A stretch of 64,000 bases of DNA from Pseudoduganella albidiflava (GCF_004322755.1 NZ_CP036401.1:62001-126000), one strand, 5' to 3'. Positions 9,154 through 20,131 are shown, counted from the stretch's first letter. Numbers and translations are program-made. Notes: generated by a model not told the origin, from the sequence alone.

Positions 9154-10449
9154 ATGGAACATTATTCGCGGGCGGCGGCGCTGCCGCCGGAGTCTGGCAC
9201 TGAAGCAGCCGGCAAGGCAGGCAACACCGGGCCGCTGGTCGTCGTCACGATCCTGTTCTTCATGTGGGGCTTGCTGACGTCGATGAACGACGTGCTGATC
9301 CCGCACCTGAAGGCGGTGTACACGCTGACCTATGTGCAGGCGATGCTGGTGCAGTTCTGCTTCTTCGGTGCCTACCTGCTGGTGTCGGTGCCGGCCGGGA
9401 TGCTGATCCGGCGCCTCGGCTACCAGCGCGGTGCGGTTGCCGGCCTCGTCGTCGCGGCCATCGGCTGTGCGCTGTTCTACCCGGCCGCCACGTCCGGCTA
9501 CGGCGTGTTCCTGTTCGCCTTCTTCGTGCTGGCCGGCGGCATCACGGTATTGCAGGTGGCCGCCAATCCGTACGTGACGGTGCTGGGCGATCCGCGCACG
9601 GCGTCCAGCCGGCTGACGCTGACGCAGGCATTCAACTCGCTGGGCACGACGGTGGCGCCGACGCTGGGCGGCATGCTGATCCTGTCCGGCGGCATGCTGG
9701 GTGCCGGCGAGCTGGCCGCGCTGCCGGCCGCCGAACAGCTGGCGTACCGGGCGCGCGAAGCGGCCAGCGTGCAGGGGCCGTACCTGGTGCTGGCCGGCAC
9801 GCTGTTGCTGCTGGCCGTGCTGTTCGCGCTGGCGCGTTTGCCGAAGATCGTCGATGCGGCGGGCGACGCGGAACAAGGACGGTTCGGCGACTTGTTCGCC
9901 CACAGGCACCTGGTGCTGGGCACGCTGGGCATCTTCCTGTACGTGGGGGGCGAAGTATCGATCGGCAGCTTCCTGATCAACTTCCTGGAAGACCCGAAGA
10001 TCGGCGGCATGACAGCCGCGCAGGCCGCGCACTACGTCAGCCTGTACTGGGGCGGCGCGATGGTGGGCCGCTTCATCGGCTTCGCCGTGATGCGCAAGGT
10101 CAGCCCCGGCAAGGCGCTGGCGTTCAATGCCGCCGCCAGCATCGCGCTGATCGCCATCGCGGTGCTGGGCGGCGGCAAGGTGGCGATGTTCGCCATCATC
10201 GCCGTGGGGCTGTGCAATTCCATCATGTTCCCCACCATCTTCAGCATGGCGCTGCACGGCCTGGGCAAGCAGACCGGCCAGGCTTCCGGGCTGCTGTGCA
10301 TGGCCATCGTGGGCGGCGCGCTGGTGCCGTTCGCGCAGGGGGCGGTGGCCGATGCGATGGGCGTGCAGGTGTCGTTCGTGGTGCCGGCGGCGTGCTATGC
10401 GTTCATCCTGTATTTTGGTCTGAAGTACGCGAATCTGCACAAGCAGTAA
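9154..10449 (+). CDS. MFS sugar permease, GluP/FucP type
   Basis: 431 residues with 12 predicted membrane segments. FFMWGLLTSMNDVLIPHLK near the N-terminus is the hallmark of the FucP/GluP (glucose/galactose/fucose:proton symporter) branch of the major facilitator superfamily. AGGAGG lies 5 nt before the ATG, and the gene starts 9 nt after the GH3 stop, so the two are cotranscribed. It probably takes up glucose or short glucosides released in the periplasm. The gene ends the locus; a repeat element lies between it and a convergent operon. Confidence 0.92.
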   Translation: MEHYSRAAALPPESGTEAAGKAGNTGPLVVVTILFFMWGLLTSMNDVLIPHLKAVYTLTYVQAMLVQFCFFGAYLLVSVPAGMLIRRLGYQRGAVAGLVVAAIGCALFYPAATSGYGVFLFAFFVLAGGITVLQVAANPYVTVLGDPRTASSRLTLTQAFNSLGTTVAPTLGGMLILSGGMLGAGELAALPAAEQLAYRAREAASVQGPYLVLAGTLLLLAVLFALARLPKIVDAAGDAEQGRFGDLFAHRHLVLGTLGIFLYVGGEVSIGSFLINFLEDPKIGGMTAAQAAHYVSLYWGGAMVGRFIGFAVMRKVSPGKALAFNAAASIALIAIAVLGGGKVAMFAIIAVGLCNSIMFPTIFSMALHGLGKQTGQASGLLCMAIVGGALVPFAQGAVADAMGVQVSFVVPAACYAFILYFGLKYANLHKQ

Positions 10450-10488
10450 AAAACAGGGGCAGGTCCTGAGGTGGCTTGGAAAAGCGTT

Positions 10489-10580
10489 ACACGACACATT
10501 GAAAGCACATGCATTCACCCCAACAGCGAAGGGCTGGGGTCAGACCCGCCGGGTCTGACCCCGGAATTTGCACTTGGGGT
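10489..10580. repeat. GGGGTCAGACCC element, 'empty' form (copy C)
   Basis: A 12-bp perfect inverted repeat (10536-10547 and 10551-10562, 3-nt spacer GCC) is flanked by CACCCCAACAGCGAAGGGCT on the left and GGAATTTGCACTTGGGGT on the right. Both flanks, and a further segment with ACATTGAAAGCACATGCATT, reappear in reverse orientation at 31778-32020, where they enclose two extra hairpin modules. The element lies between convergent transcription units and may also act as a terminator. Confidence 0.8.
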
Positions 10581-10607
10581 AGTCTTATCTAAGCGGGAAT
10601 GCTTGAC

Positions 10608-11782
10608 TTACCGACGGCCGTACATCATCAGCTCGGCCAGTACGGAGCGTGCGGGCGAGAACAGGTCGATAGCGGCCAGCGACAGGCCGAGGACCGGCTG
10701 CAGCGGTGAAGTGTTGGCGAAGATGCGCGCCATCGTGTCGGTCAGCCGCACGGTGACGTCGCGGTCCTGCCGGCGCAGCGTGGCGAATTCGGCGAGGGCA
10801 TCCGGCGTGGCGCCGCGCGCCAGCAGCCGGGCCAGCACGGTGGCGTCGCGCAGGCCCAGGTTCAGGCCCTGCCCGGCGACGGGGTGCAGCGTTTGCGCGG
10901 CGTTGCCGATCGCCGTGGTGCGCGCGGTGCCGGTCACGCCGGCGTTCAGGCCGAGCGGGAAGGCGAGGCGCCGGGTAGCGTGCGTGAAGCGGCCCAGCCG
11001 TTCGCCGAAGGTGGCGTTCAGCCGGGCCAGGAAGGCGGCATCGTCCAGCGACAGCAGTTCCTGCGCGGTTTCCGGGCGCACGCACCAGACCATCGAGTAC
11101 CCGCGCGTTTCGCCATCGTCCTGCGGCAGCATGGCCAGCGGGCCTTCATCGGTGAAGCGCTCGTAGGCGCGGTGCGCGATGGGGGCGCTGGCTTCCACCT
11201 GCGCGATGATGGCGGTCTGGCCATAGTCGCGCATGGCCTGCTTGTCCGCCTGCGCGCCGAACAGGCCGCCCTCTGCCTGCACGGCGATCGCGGCTGAAAT
11301 CGTCCGGCCATCGCTGCGGCCATCGTCCAGCGCCAGGCGCACGCCGCCGGCCGTTTCGTCCAGCGCGGTGACACGCACGGGCCGCAGCGAGGCGATGCCC
11401 AGCCGTTCGACCACGCCGGCCAGCACGGTGACCAGGTCGCCGTAGCGCGTCACGTAGCCCAGCGCCGGCACGCGGTGTTCGTCGCGCGTGATCATGCTGC
11501 GGCCGAACGTTCCCTTGCGCGACACGTGGATTTCATGGATGTCGGTGGCCGGCACCGGCCAGGCACCGACCTGGCCGAGGATCTGCCGGCTGCCCCAGGA
11601 CAGCGCCAGCGTGCGTGGATCGCCGCGCGCCGCGTCCAGCGATTTCGCGTCGACCAGCGCGATGCGCGAAGCTGGCATGCCGCGTTGCACCAGCAGGGCC
11701 GCCAGCGCCATGCCGGCCGGGCCGGCGCCGCAGATCGCCACGTCGTAGTCGGCCTGCGCCAGGCCGGCGCCCGTTGCTTCGC

Positions 11783-11786
<4 letters not shown>
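10608..11786 (-). CDS. UbiH/UbiF-family FAD-dependent hydroxylase
   Basis: 392 residues. An N-terminal FAD-binding Rossmann motif (YDVAICGAGPAGMALA), a mid-protein segment GYVTRYGDLVTVL, and the C-terminal FAD motif HPVAGQGLNLGLRDA are those of the ubiquinone-biosynthesis flavin hydroxylases (UbiH, UbiF, UbiI). Which ring position it hydroxylates cannot be decided from sequence. It is the last gene of amgK-murU-pepP-ubiH-like; its ATG overlaps the pepP stop as ATGA. The pepP-ubiH pairing is well known in proteobacteria (E. coli pepP-ubiH-ubiI), which favours UbiH. Confidence 0.88.
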
Positions 11787-13125
<1,339 letters not shown>

Positions 13126-13129
<4 letters not shown>

Positions 13130-13842
13130 GGCCGCCCGGCTCCAAACGGGGCGTTCAATGCGTCGAGCTGCTGCGGGGTGCCGATATTGTCCCAGTCGCC
13201 TTCATAGACCTCGCCGCCCAGCTGGCCCTTGCCGGCGTATTCGCGCAGCAGGTTGCCCAGGCCGGCGTGCTGGCCGGGCTGGATGCCGTCGAACATCTCG
13301 GGGCGGTACACGCCGATATTGGCGAACGTCCACGTCGGGTTCCCGGTATTGGATACCGTGTACAGGTCCAGGCCGAAATCGCCCCTGGGATGGAACGGCG
13401 GGTTCTTCACGAGCCAGATCCAGGCGATGTCGCGCTTGTCCGACGCATGCGGGTTGCCCCACAGGTCATTGTCGTGCAACACATCCTTCACTTCGCTGAA
13501 ATCGAAATGCGGGCACCAGATATCGCCGGAAATCGCCAGGAACGGCTGCTCGCCCAGCAGGTGCCGCGCGTTGGCGATGCCGCCCGCCGTTTCCAGCGCC
13601 TGCCGTTCCGCCGAATAGCGGATGGTGGCGCCGAAGCGGCTGCCGTCGCCCAGGTATTCCTCGATCATGTGGCCGAGATGGGCGTGGTTGATGACGATCT
13701 CGGTGAACCCGGCGCGCACCAGGTTCAGCACGTGCCACTCGACCAGGGGCCGGCCGCGCACCTTCAGCAGCGGCTTGGGGCAGGTGTCCGTCAGCGGGCG
13801 CATACGCTCGCCGCGGCCGGCGGCGAAGATCATGGCTTTCAT
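13126..13842 (-). CDS. murU: MurNAc-1-phosphate uridylyltransferase MurU
   Basis: 238-residue sugar nucleotidyltransferase: MKAMIFAAGRGERMRPLTD is the NTP-binding signature, followed by PKPLLKVRGRPLVEWH. It follows AmgK, so it is assigned to MurU, which makes UDP-MurNAc from MurNAc-1-P in the anabolic peptidoglycan-recycling route described in Pseudomonas. The ATG at 13842 is chosen because the motif must be N-terminal; the longer frame adds 33 unrelated residues. The gap to amgK is 7 nt. Confidence 0.92.
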
Positions 13843-13849
13843 GGCGCCC

Positions 13850-14914
13850 TCAGAACGTGTAGCCGACGGCCGGCTGGCGGTTTTCCAGCGCATCCAGCAG
13901 CTTGACCAGCGGCTTGAGCTCGCGGTAGCGGTTGGCGGCATGGCGCACGTACTCCATCACCGTGGGCAGGTCGCCCAGGTAATTGGGCTTTCCGTCGCGG
14001 TAGTTCAGGCGGCAGAACAGGCCCAGGATCTTCAGGTGCCGCTGCAGCGCCATGTATTCGAAATCCTTGTAGAACGCGTCGAAATCCTTGTTGACGGGCA
14101 GGCCCGCCGCCTTCGCGTGCTGCCAGTAGCGGATCACCCAGTCCAGCACCAGTTCCTCGTCCCACGACACATAGGCGTCGCGCAGCAGCGAGGCCGCGTC
14201 GTACGTGATCGGGCCGTACACGGCATCCTGGAAGTCGAGGATGCCGGGATTCTTCTCGTCCATCCACATCAGGTTGCGCGAATGGTAGTCGCGGTGCATG
14301 AACACCTGCGGCTGCGCCAGGCAGGTGGCGATGATGTGGTCGAACACCTTCTGCAGCTCGGCCGCCTGCGCTTCCGTCAGCGTGGTGTTCAGGTGCTTGC
14401 CGATATACCACTCCGGGAAGATGTTCATTTCCCGCAGCATGAACTCGCGGTCGAATTCAGGCAGCACGCCCGGCTGGCTGCGCAGCTGGATGGCGACCAG
14501 CGCGGACAGTGCCTCGGCATACAGCGTGGCGGCATTGTCGTGGTTCAGCGCCTGCAGGTAGGTGGTGGTGCCCAGGTCGGACAGCAGCAGGAAGCCCTGG
14601 CCGAGGTCCTGCGCATGGATCGCGGGCACGGAAACGCCGGCCTCGGCCAGCAGTGCATCCACTTTCACGAACGCTGCGGTATTCTCGCGTTCCGGTGGCG
14701 CGTCCATCGCCACCAGCGTGGCGCCGTACTGTGCCTGCGCGGCGGGCAGGACGTCGACCCGGAAGTAGCGCCGGAAGCTGGCGTCGGCCGATGCGGGACG
14801 GGCCGAGGCGGCGTCCACCATGCCCAGGCCCTGCAGCCAGGTTTTCAGTTGGAGCAGGCGCGCGTCGCCGTCCGCGGACGCGTCGCTGGAAGATAATGTA
14901 TGCAATAAAGACAT
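13850..14914 (-). CDS. amgK: N-acetylmuramate/N-acetylglucosamine kinase AmgK
   Basis: 354-residue aminoglycoside-phosphotransferase-fold kinase. The catalytic loop is HRDYHSRNLMW and the metal-binding Asp is in ILDFQDAVYG. Together with MurU and in divergent arrangement to lptD, this matches the known amgK-murU locus that salvages MurNAc by anomeric phosphorylation and confers intrinsic fosfomycin tolerance in Pseudomonas. The start MSLLHTL at 14914 is preferred to the 20-codon-longer frame, which would run through the promoter region. Confidence 0.92.
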   Translation of the reverse strand: MSLLHTLSSSDASADGDARLLQLKTWLQGLGMVDAASARPASADASFRRYFRVDVLPAAQAQYGATLVAMDAPPERENTAAFVKVDALLAEAGVSVPAIHAQDLGQGFLLLSDLGTTTYLQALNHDNAATLYAEALSALVAIQLRSQPGVLPEFDREFMLREMNIFPEWYIGKHLNTTLTEAQAAELQKVFDHIIATCLAQPQVFMHRDYHSRNLMWMDEKNPGILDFQDAVYGPITYDAASLLRDAYVSWDEELVLDWVIRYWQHAKAAGLPVNKDFDAFYKDFEYMALQRHLKILGLFCRLNYRDGKPNYLGDLPTVMEYVRHAANRYRELKPLVKLLDALENRQPAVGYTF

Positions 14915-14940
14915 GAAGTACGGCCCGAGCAAACCGGATG

Positions 14941-14972
14941 TTGACAAAGGAATCCCATATAATAAGGGATTC
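14941..14972. promoter_or_regulatory. divergent amgK/lptD control region with dyad
   Basis: A perfect 7-bp inverted repeat, GAATCCC (14950-14956) and GGGATTC (14966-14972), encloses the 9-nt ATATAATAA, which contains a TATAAT box at 14958. TTGACA at 14941 is only 11 nt away, too close to be the matching -35. The AT-rich segment is the only promoter-like DNA between the two operons, so the dyad is well placed to act as an operator. Which direction the box serves is not clear. Confidence 0.45.
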
Positions 14973-15029
14973 AATTCAAAAAATCGCCTGCATGGTGTTC
15001 TTTATAGTGCTTCGCGTATCCTGCCCTTC

Positions 15030-17303
15030 ATGAGCCTGGCCCCACCCTTCAAGAAACGCTGGGCGTATGCCATCTCCGCCCTGATCGCCGCCTGCGCGGC
15101 ACCATCCCATGCCCAGACCCAGCCAGGTTCTGGAGCGGGTGCGCCCCGTGCCGACGATCCGGAAGCTCCTGTCACGATCCGTGCCGAGGAGATCAATGGA
15201 CGGCCCGAGCGGGAACTGATCCTCACCCGCGACGTGGAAGTGGTCCAGGACAAGATGCGCGTGACGGCCGATTCTGCCTGCTACCGCCAGGTGGAATCCG
15301 AGCTGGAGGCGAAGAGCAACGTGCGCCTGTGGCGCTTCGGCGACTACTACACGGCCGAAGAATTCCGGCTCAATACCGAGACCGGGGTGGGCTACATGCT
15401 GCAGCCCACCTACAAGCTGGAAATGAACAACGCGCAGGGCAAGGCGCAGCGCATCGACTTCCTGTCCGAAGACCGCGCCAAGGTGGTCAACGGCACCTAC
15501 AGCACCTGCGAAGGGCCGAACCCGGACTGGTACGTGCGTTCGAGTACGCTGACGCTGGACCAGGGCCGCGACGTGGGCGTGGCCGGTCCCACGGTGGTGT
15601 ATTTCAAGGATGTGCCGCTGATCGGCACGCCGGGCATTTCGTTCTCGCTGTCGGGCGAACGCCGCTCCGGCTGGCTGCCGGCCACGCCGGGATTCAGCTC
15701 GCGGGGCGGCGCCGAACTGACGCTGCCGTATTATTTCAATATCGCGCCGAACCGCGACCTGACCGTGTCGCCGCACTACATCAGCCGGCGCGGCCTGCAG
15801 CTGGGCGCCGTGGGCCGCTACATCGGCGAGACCGCGGCCGGCAGCTACGAAGGCCGCACCTTCGTCGAATACCTGCGCAACGACAAGGAAAAGGGCATCG
15901 ACCGCTGGCAAATCCAGTCGCAGCACTCGCAGGCGCTGGCCAAGGACTGGTCGTATGGCTGGAACGTGCGCGCCGCGTCCGACGAGGATTACCCGACCGA
16001 CTTCTCGAAGACGGTGGCCGGCAGTGCCGAGCGCCAGCTGCTGAAGGAAGCGCGCACCGACTACCGTGGCGAGATCTGGAGCCTGACGGCGCGCGTGCAG
16101 AAGTACCAGGTGCTGCAGGATCCGGACACCACGACGGTCACGCCGCGCCCGTACGACCGCCTGCCGGCGGTGAATTTCCACGCCGGGCAGTACGATGTCG
16201 GCGGCTTCGACTGGTCGGTGGATGCCGAGGCGACCCGCTTCCACTACGCGACCGAGACCATCTGCCCGGGCGCCAATATCGGCGGCATCGCCTGCGTGAA
16301 CGACGCCCGGATCAACGGCGACCGGATGGTGGTGCAGCCGCAGATCAGCTATCCGATCATCAGCCCCAGCTACTTCATCACGCCGAAGCTGATGCTCAAC
16401 GCCAGCGCCTACCAGCTCGACAAATTCGGCGAAGACGAAGCCCGCTCGGTGACGAAGGCGATCCCCACGTTCTCGCTGGATTCCGGCCTGGAATTCGAGC
16501 GCAACACCAAGCTGTTCGGCCGCGCCGTCACGCAGACGCTGGAACCGCGCCTGTTCTACGTGTACACGCCGTACCGCGACCAGACCGACATACCCGTGTT
16601 CGACACGGCCGATGCCACGTTCAACTTCACCCAGCTGTTCTCGGAAAACCGCTTTGTCGGCTCCGACCGCGTCGGCGATGCGAACCAGGTGACGGCGGCG
16701 GTCGTCTCGCGCTTCCTCGAGGAATCCGGCGCCGAGCGCCTGCGCCTGGCGTTCGGCCAGCGCTTCTACTTCAACGACCAGCGCGTGCAGCTGACCAGTT
16801 CGGAGCCGGTCAGCACCGGCCGTTCCGACCTGCTGCTGGCGGCCGCCGGCCGCATTTCCGACACCTGGGGCGTCGACAGCGCCGTGCAGTACAACCAGGG
16901 CGACAAGCGCGTGGTCAGCTCGAACCTGAACGTGCAGTACCAGCCCGGCCCGCGCAAGGTGTTCAACGCCGGCTACCGCTTCCTGCGCGACAGCTTCAAG
17001 AACGTCGACTTTTCCACCCAGTGGCCGATCTCGAACCGCTGGTTCGGCGTGGGGCGCATGAGTTATTCGCTGCAGGATCACCGGATCCTGGAAAGCCTGA
17101 TCGGCCTGGAATACAACTGCGAATGCTGGGTATTCCGCATGGGCGCGCAGCGCTTCGTGACGACGACCAACAAGACGACGACGCAGATGTTCTTCCAGCT
17201 CGAGCTGAACGGCCTGTCCAAGTTCGGTGTCGGCAACCCGCTGGAGGTGCTGAAGAACAGCATTCCGGGCTACCAGCAGCTGAATCCGGGGTATCGCCGC
17301 TAA
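15030..17303 (+). CDS. lptD: LPS-assembly protein LptD
   Basis: 757-residue outer-membrane LPS translocon. Signal peptide MSLAPPFKKRWAYAISALIA...SHAQ; an OstA/LptA-like periplasmic domain (VTIRAEEINGRPERELILTRDVEV) at about residues 50-170; then the large C-terminal barrel. Cysteines occur near the N-terminal domain and as a pair near the end (YNCECW), consistent with the disulfide-linked LptD fold. LptE, its plug partner, is at 42797. The start at 15030 is chosen for the signal peptide. It is the first gene of lptD-surA-pdxA-rsmA, the same order as in E. coli. Confidence 0.96.
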   Translation: MSLAPPFKKRWAYAISALIAACAAPSHAQTQPGSGAGAPRADDPEAPVTIRAEEINGRPERELILTRDVEVVQDKMRVTADSACYRQVESELEAKSNVRLWRFGDYYTAEEFRLNTETGVGYMLQPTYKLEMNNAQGKAQRIDFLSEDRAKVVNGTYSTCEGPNPDWYVRSSTLTLDQGRDVGVAGPTVVYFKDVPLIGTPGISFSLSGERRSGWLPATPGFSSRGGAELTLPYYFNIAPNRDLTVSPHYISRRGLQLGAVGRYIGETAAGSYEGRTFVEYLRNDKEKGIDRWQIQSQHSQALAKDWSYGWNVRAASDEDYPTDFSKTVAGSAERQLLKEARTDYRGEIWSLTARVQKYQVLQDPDTTTVTPRPYDRLPAVNFHAGQYDVGGFDWSVDAEATRFHYATETICPGANIGGIACVNDARINGDRMVVQPQISYPIISPSYFITPKLMLNASAYQLDKFGEDEARSVTKAIPTFSLDSGLEFERNTKLFGRAVTQTLEPRLFYVYTPYRDQTDIPVFDTADATFNFTQLFSENRFVGSDRVGDANQVTAAVVSRFLEESGAERLRLAFGQRFYFNDQRVQLTSSEPVSTGRSDLLLAAAGRISDTWGVDSAVQYNQGDKRVVSSNLNVQYQPGPRKVFNAGYRFLRDSFKNVDFSTQWPISNRWFGVGRMSYSLQDHRILESLIGLEYNCECWVFRMGAQRFVTTTNKTTTQMFFQLELNGLSKFGVGNPLEVLKNSIPGYQQLNPGYRR

Positions 17304-17360
17304 GGGCCGGCCGGCAGACGGCGGCGTGGACCCGGCCGTGGACGGCGATATCAGAGTGGC

Positions 17361-17386
17361 CGATGGCGACCTGTTGGTCGCCATCG
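17361..17386 (+). terminator. strong hairpin between lptD and surA
   Basis: An 11-bp perfect stem, CGATGGCGACC and GGTCGCCATCG, with a TGTT loop. Only a weak T-rich stretch follows, so it may be an attenuator or processing site rather than a full terminator. Confidence 0.5.
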
Positions 17387-17462
17387 CTTGCTGTTACACT
17401 TTCCGCGGCGCTCACCTGCTATCCTTCATCATTTTCCACCTGACCTGAAAAGCGTTTGCAAT

Positions 17463-18884
17463 ATGTTCAGTAAGCACCCGATCACCCCGATCACCCTTGC
17501 GGCACTGCTGCTGTGCGCCACTGCCGGCGGCGTGGCCACGGCGCAGGACGCGAAGCCTGCTGCTCCCGCCGCGGCACCGGCAGCCGCGCCGGCGCAGCCG
17601 AAGGGCTTCACGCCGCCGGGTCAGTCCAAGAACCCGGAGATCGATTCGATCGCCGTGGTCGTCAATGAAGACGTCATCACCAAGCGCGAGCTGGCCGAGC
17701 GCGTGGGCGTCATCATGCAGCGGATGAAGCAGCAGAACGTGCAGTTGCCGGATGCCGCCGCGCTGCAGCGGCAGATCGTCGAGCGCATGATCGTCGAGCG
17801 CGCCCAGCTGCAGATGGCCAAGGAAATGGGCGTGCGCGTGGACGACACGATGCTCGACCGCGCGATCGCCCGCATCGCCGAACAGCAGAAGTTGTCGGTG
17901 CAGCAGCTGCGCGACCAGATCGAGAAGGATGGTACGTCGTTCGCCAGCTTCCGCGAGGAGATCCGCGAGGAGATCATCACCACCCGCCTGCGCGAGCATG
18001 AAGTGGATGCCAAGATCCAGATCTCGGAAGCGGAAGTGGACAGCTTCCTGGCTGCGCAAGAGGCGGCAGCCGCCGAGCAGCAGGAGGTGAACATCTCCCA
18101 GATCATGGTGCGCATTCCCGAGAACGCCACGCCGGACGTGATCGCCCAGCGCCAGCAGCGCGCCGACGACGTGATGCGCCAGCTGCGCACCGGCGGCGAT
18201 TTCGCCAAGGTGGCGGCCACCTATTCCGACGCGGCCGACGCGCTGCAGGGCGGTGTCGTGGGCTGGCGTCCGACCGACCGGATTCCGCCGGTGTTCGCCC
18301 AGGCGCTGGAAAAGCTGCAGCCGGGGCAGGTGACGCCGATCATCCGCAGCGTGACGGGCTTCCACATCCTGAAGCTGGTGGACAAGCGCACGCTGGCCCA
18401 GGCACAGGCCGAGGCGGCCGTGGAACAGACCCATGCGCGGCACATCCTGCTGAAGGTCACGCCGGCCAACAGCGCCGAGGACGCCAAGCGCAAGCTGGCC
18501 GAGATGAAGGCAAAGCTGGACAACAAGTCGGCCTCGTTCGAGGAACTGGCGCGGCTGTACTCGACCGACGAATCGGGCAAGAAGGGCGGCGACCTGGGCT
18601 GGCTGTACCCGGGCGACACGCTGCCGGAATTCGAAAAGGCGATGAACGAGCTGAAGCCGGGTGAGGTTTCCGGCCCGGTCGAGACGGCCTTCGGCTACCA
18701 CCTGATCCAGGTGGTGGAGCGCAAGTCGGAAGACATGTCGAAGGAAAAGAAGCGCAACGAGGCACGCATGGCGCTGCGCGAGCGCAAGATGGTCGAGGCG
18801 GCGGAAGATTTCCAGCGCGAGGTGCGTGACCGCGCCTACGTGGAATACCGCAGCGAAGACCTGCGCGCCGAAGCCGGCAAGTAA
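17463..18884 (+). CDS. surA: periplasmic chaperone/peptidyl-prolyl isomerase SurA
   Basis: 473 residues. Signal peptide ends near GGVATAQ; a proline/alanine-rich linker; the SurA N-domain (SIAVVVNEDVITKRELAERV); then two parvulin domains, the first around VNISQIMVRIPENA and the second around THARHILLKVTPANSAEDAKRK. SurA escorts outer-membrane proteins, LptD among them, to the BAM complex, which fits its position after lptD. MFSKHPITP at 17463 is the chosen start; upstream codons in frame do not resemble a signal peptide. Confidence 0.96.
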   Translation: MFSKHPITPITLAALLLCATAGGVATAQDAKPAAPAAAPAAAPAQPKGFTPPGQSKNPEIDSIAVVVNEDVITKRELAERVGVIMQRMKQQNVQLPDAAALQRQIVERMIVERAQLQMAKEMGVRVDDTMLDRAIARIAEQQKLSVQQLRDQIEKDGTSFASFREEIREEIITTRLREHEVDAKIQISEAEVDSFLAAQEAAAAEQQEVNISQIMVRIPENATPDVIAQRQQRADDVMRQLRTGGDFAKVAATYSDAADALQGGVVGWRPTDRIPPVFAQALEKLQPGQVTPIIRSVTGFHILKLVDKRTLAQAQAEAAVEQTHARHILLKVTPANSAEDAKRKLAEMKAKLDNKSASFEELARLYSTDESGKKGGDLGWLYPGDTLPEFEKAMNELKPGEVSGPVETAFGYHLIQVVERKSEDMSKEKKRNEARMALRERKMVEAAEDFQREVRDRAYVEYRSEDLRAEAGK

Positions 18885-18893
18885 GGCCGGCCG

Positions 18894-19961
18894 ATGAGCG
18901 TTACGCTGCCAGCGCGCCGCCCGGGCGTCCGTCCCGCGATCGCGATCACCACCGGCGAACCGGCCGGCATCGGTCCGGAGATCTCGCTGCGCGCCGCCTG
19001 GGCGATGCGCGAGCGCGTCAACTGCGTGCTGCTGGGCGATGCCGCCTTCCTGGCCATGACGGCGCACGCGATCGACCCGGAGATCCGCGTCAGCGCGCTG
19101 TCGCTGATGGCGGTGCGTAACGGCGGCTTGCCGCACTTCGGGCCGGACCGCTTGTCGGTGATCGACATCCCGCTGGCCGCGCACGTGGTGCCGGGCAAGC
19201 TCGACAGCGAGAACGGCCGCGCCGTGCTGGCCACGCTCGATGCGTCGATCGAAGGCATCAAGGCCGGCTGGTTCGAGGCGGTGGCCACGGCGCCGCTGCA
19301 GAAAAGCACGATCAACGATGCCGGCGTGCCGTTCTCCGGCCACACCGAATATTTCGCCGACCGCACCGGCACCGCGCAGGTGGTGATGATGCTGGCCGGC
19401 GCACCGCAGGATGTGCCCGGGCTGCCGCAGCTGCGGGTGGCGCTGGCGACGACCCACCTGGCGCTGAAGGATGTGCCGGCGGCGCTGACGGTCGCCGGCC
19501 TGGGCACCACGCTGGACATCATCGACCGCGACCTGAAGGCGAAATTCGGCATCGCCGCGCCGCGCATCCTCGTCACCGGCCTGAACCCGCATGCGGGCGA
19601 GAACGGCTACCTGGGGCGCGAGGAAATCGACGTCATCGCGCCCGCGCTGGAAGCGGCGCGCGCGCGCGGCATCGATGCGCGCGGCCCGTATCCGGCCGAC
19701 ACGCTGTTCCAGCCGAGGTACCTGCAGGATGCCGACTGCGTGCTGGCGATGTACCACGACCAGGGCCTGCCGGTGCTGAAATACGCCACCTTCGGCCGCG
19801 GCATCAACGTCACGCTGGGCCTGCCGCTGATCCGCACCTCGGTCGACCACGGCACCGCCCTCGACCTGGCCGCCCGCGGCCTGGGCCACGCCGACTGCGG
19901 CAGCATGCAAGAAGCGATCTCCGCCGCCGTCGACATGGCCAACGCCAGCCGCGGCAACTAA
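18894..19961 (+). CDS. pdxA: 4-hydroxythreonine-4-phosphate dehydrogenase PdxA
   Basis: 355 residues. [13 protein letters not shown] is the N-terminal signature; metal-binding histidines are in [21 protein letters not shown] and [12 protein letters not shown]. It oxidises 4-phosphohydroxythreonine in pyridoxal phosphate synthesis. The gene begins 9 nt after surA, so it is cotranscribed. The usual next gene, rsmA, follows only after a 170-bp repeat element. Confidence 0.96.
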   Translation: MSVTLPARRPGVRPAIAITTGEPAGIGPEISLRAAWAMRERVNCVLLGDAAFLAMTAHAIDPEIRVSALSLMAVRNGGLPHFGPDRLSVIDIPLAAHVVPGKLDSENGRAVLATLDASIEGIKAGWFEAVATAPLQKSTINDAGVPFSGHTEYFADRTGTAQVVMMLAGAPQDVPGLPQLRVALATTHLALKDVPAALTVAGLGTTLDIIDRDLKAKFGIAAPRILVTGLNPHAGENGYLGREEIDVIAPALEAARARGIDARGPYPADTLFQPRYLQDADCVLAMYHDQGLPVLKYATFGRGINVTLGLPLIRTSVDHGTALDLAARGLGHADCGSMQEAISAAVDMANASRGN

Positions 19962-19975
19962 AACATTTCTCAAGA

Positions 19976-20127
19976 CCGGGGGCGAGGCAGGGGTTTTGCG
20001 GAGTACACTCCGAGCCTGCCGAGCAGCTGATGCCATGCATGGCGTCGTGCCTCTCCAGACCCCTTTTCTTGGCAATTAATTTCCAAAAATCGGGGTCTGA
20101 CCCCGGTTTTCGGAAACTTTTACACGA
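19976..20127 (+). repeat. two-hairpin module plus GGGGTCTGACCCC core (copy E)
   Basis: GGCAGG (19986-19991) pairs with CCTGCC (20015-20020) around a 6-bp hairpin (CGGAGT/ACTCCG). A second hairpin of 8 pairs lies at 20029-20046. Further on, AGACCCC (20057) and GGGGTCT (20092) enclose a 28-nt AT-rich loop, followed by the 13-mer GGGGTCTGACCCC (20092-20104) and GGTTTTCGGAAA, the tail seen in the 41-bp array at 23916. The element fills almost the whole pdxA-rsmA gap and ends 5 nt before the rsmA start. Confidence 0.8.
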
Positions 20128-20131
20128 ATAT

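Noticed and set aside
6619..10518. Very long antisense open frame opposite GH3 and MFS genes (similar ones at 3583-6339, 51257-54589, 59477-61633).
   Set aside because: GC-rich third-position bias opens the complementary frames; they lack family motifs, and the plus-strand genes have clear catalytic motifs and ribosome sites.
14941..14963. TTGACA and TATAAT as a standard promoter for lptD.
   Set aside because: The spacing is 11 nt, far below 16-18, so the pair cannot be one promoter; the boxes are reported only as a control region.
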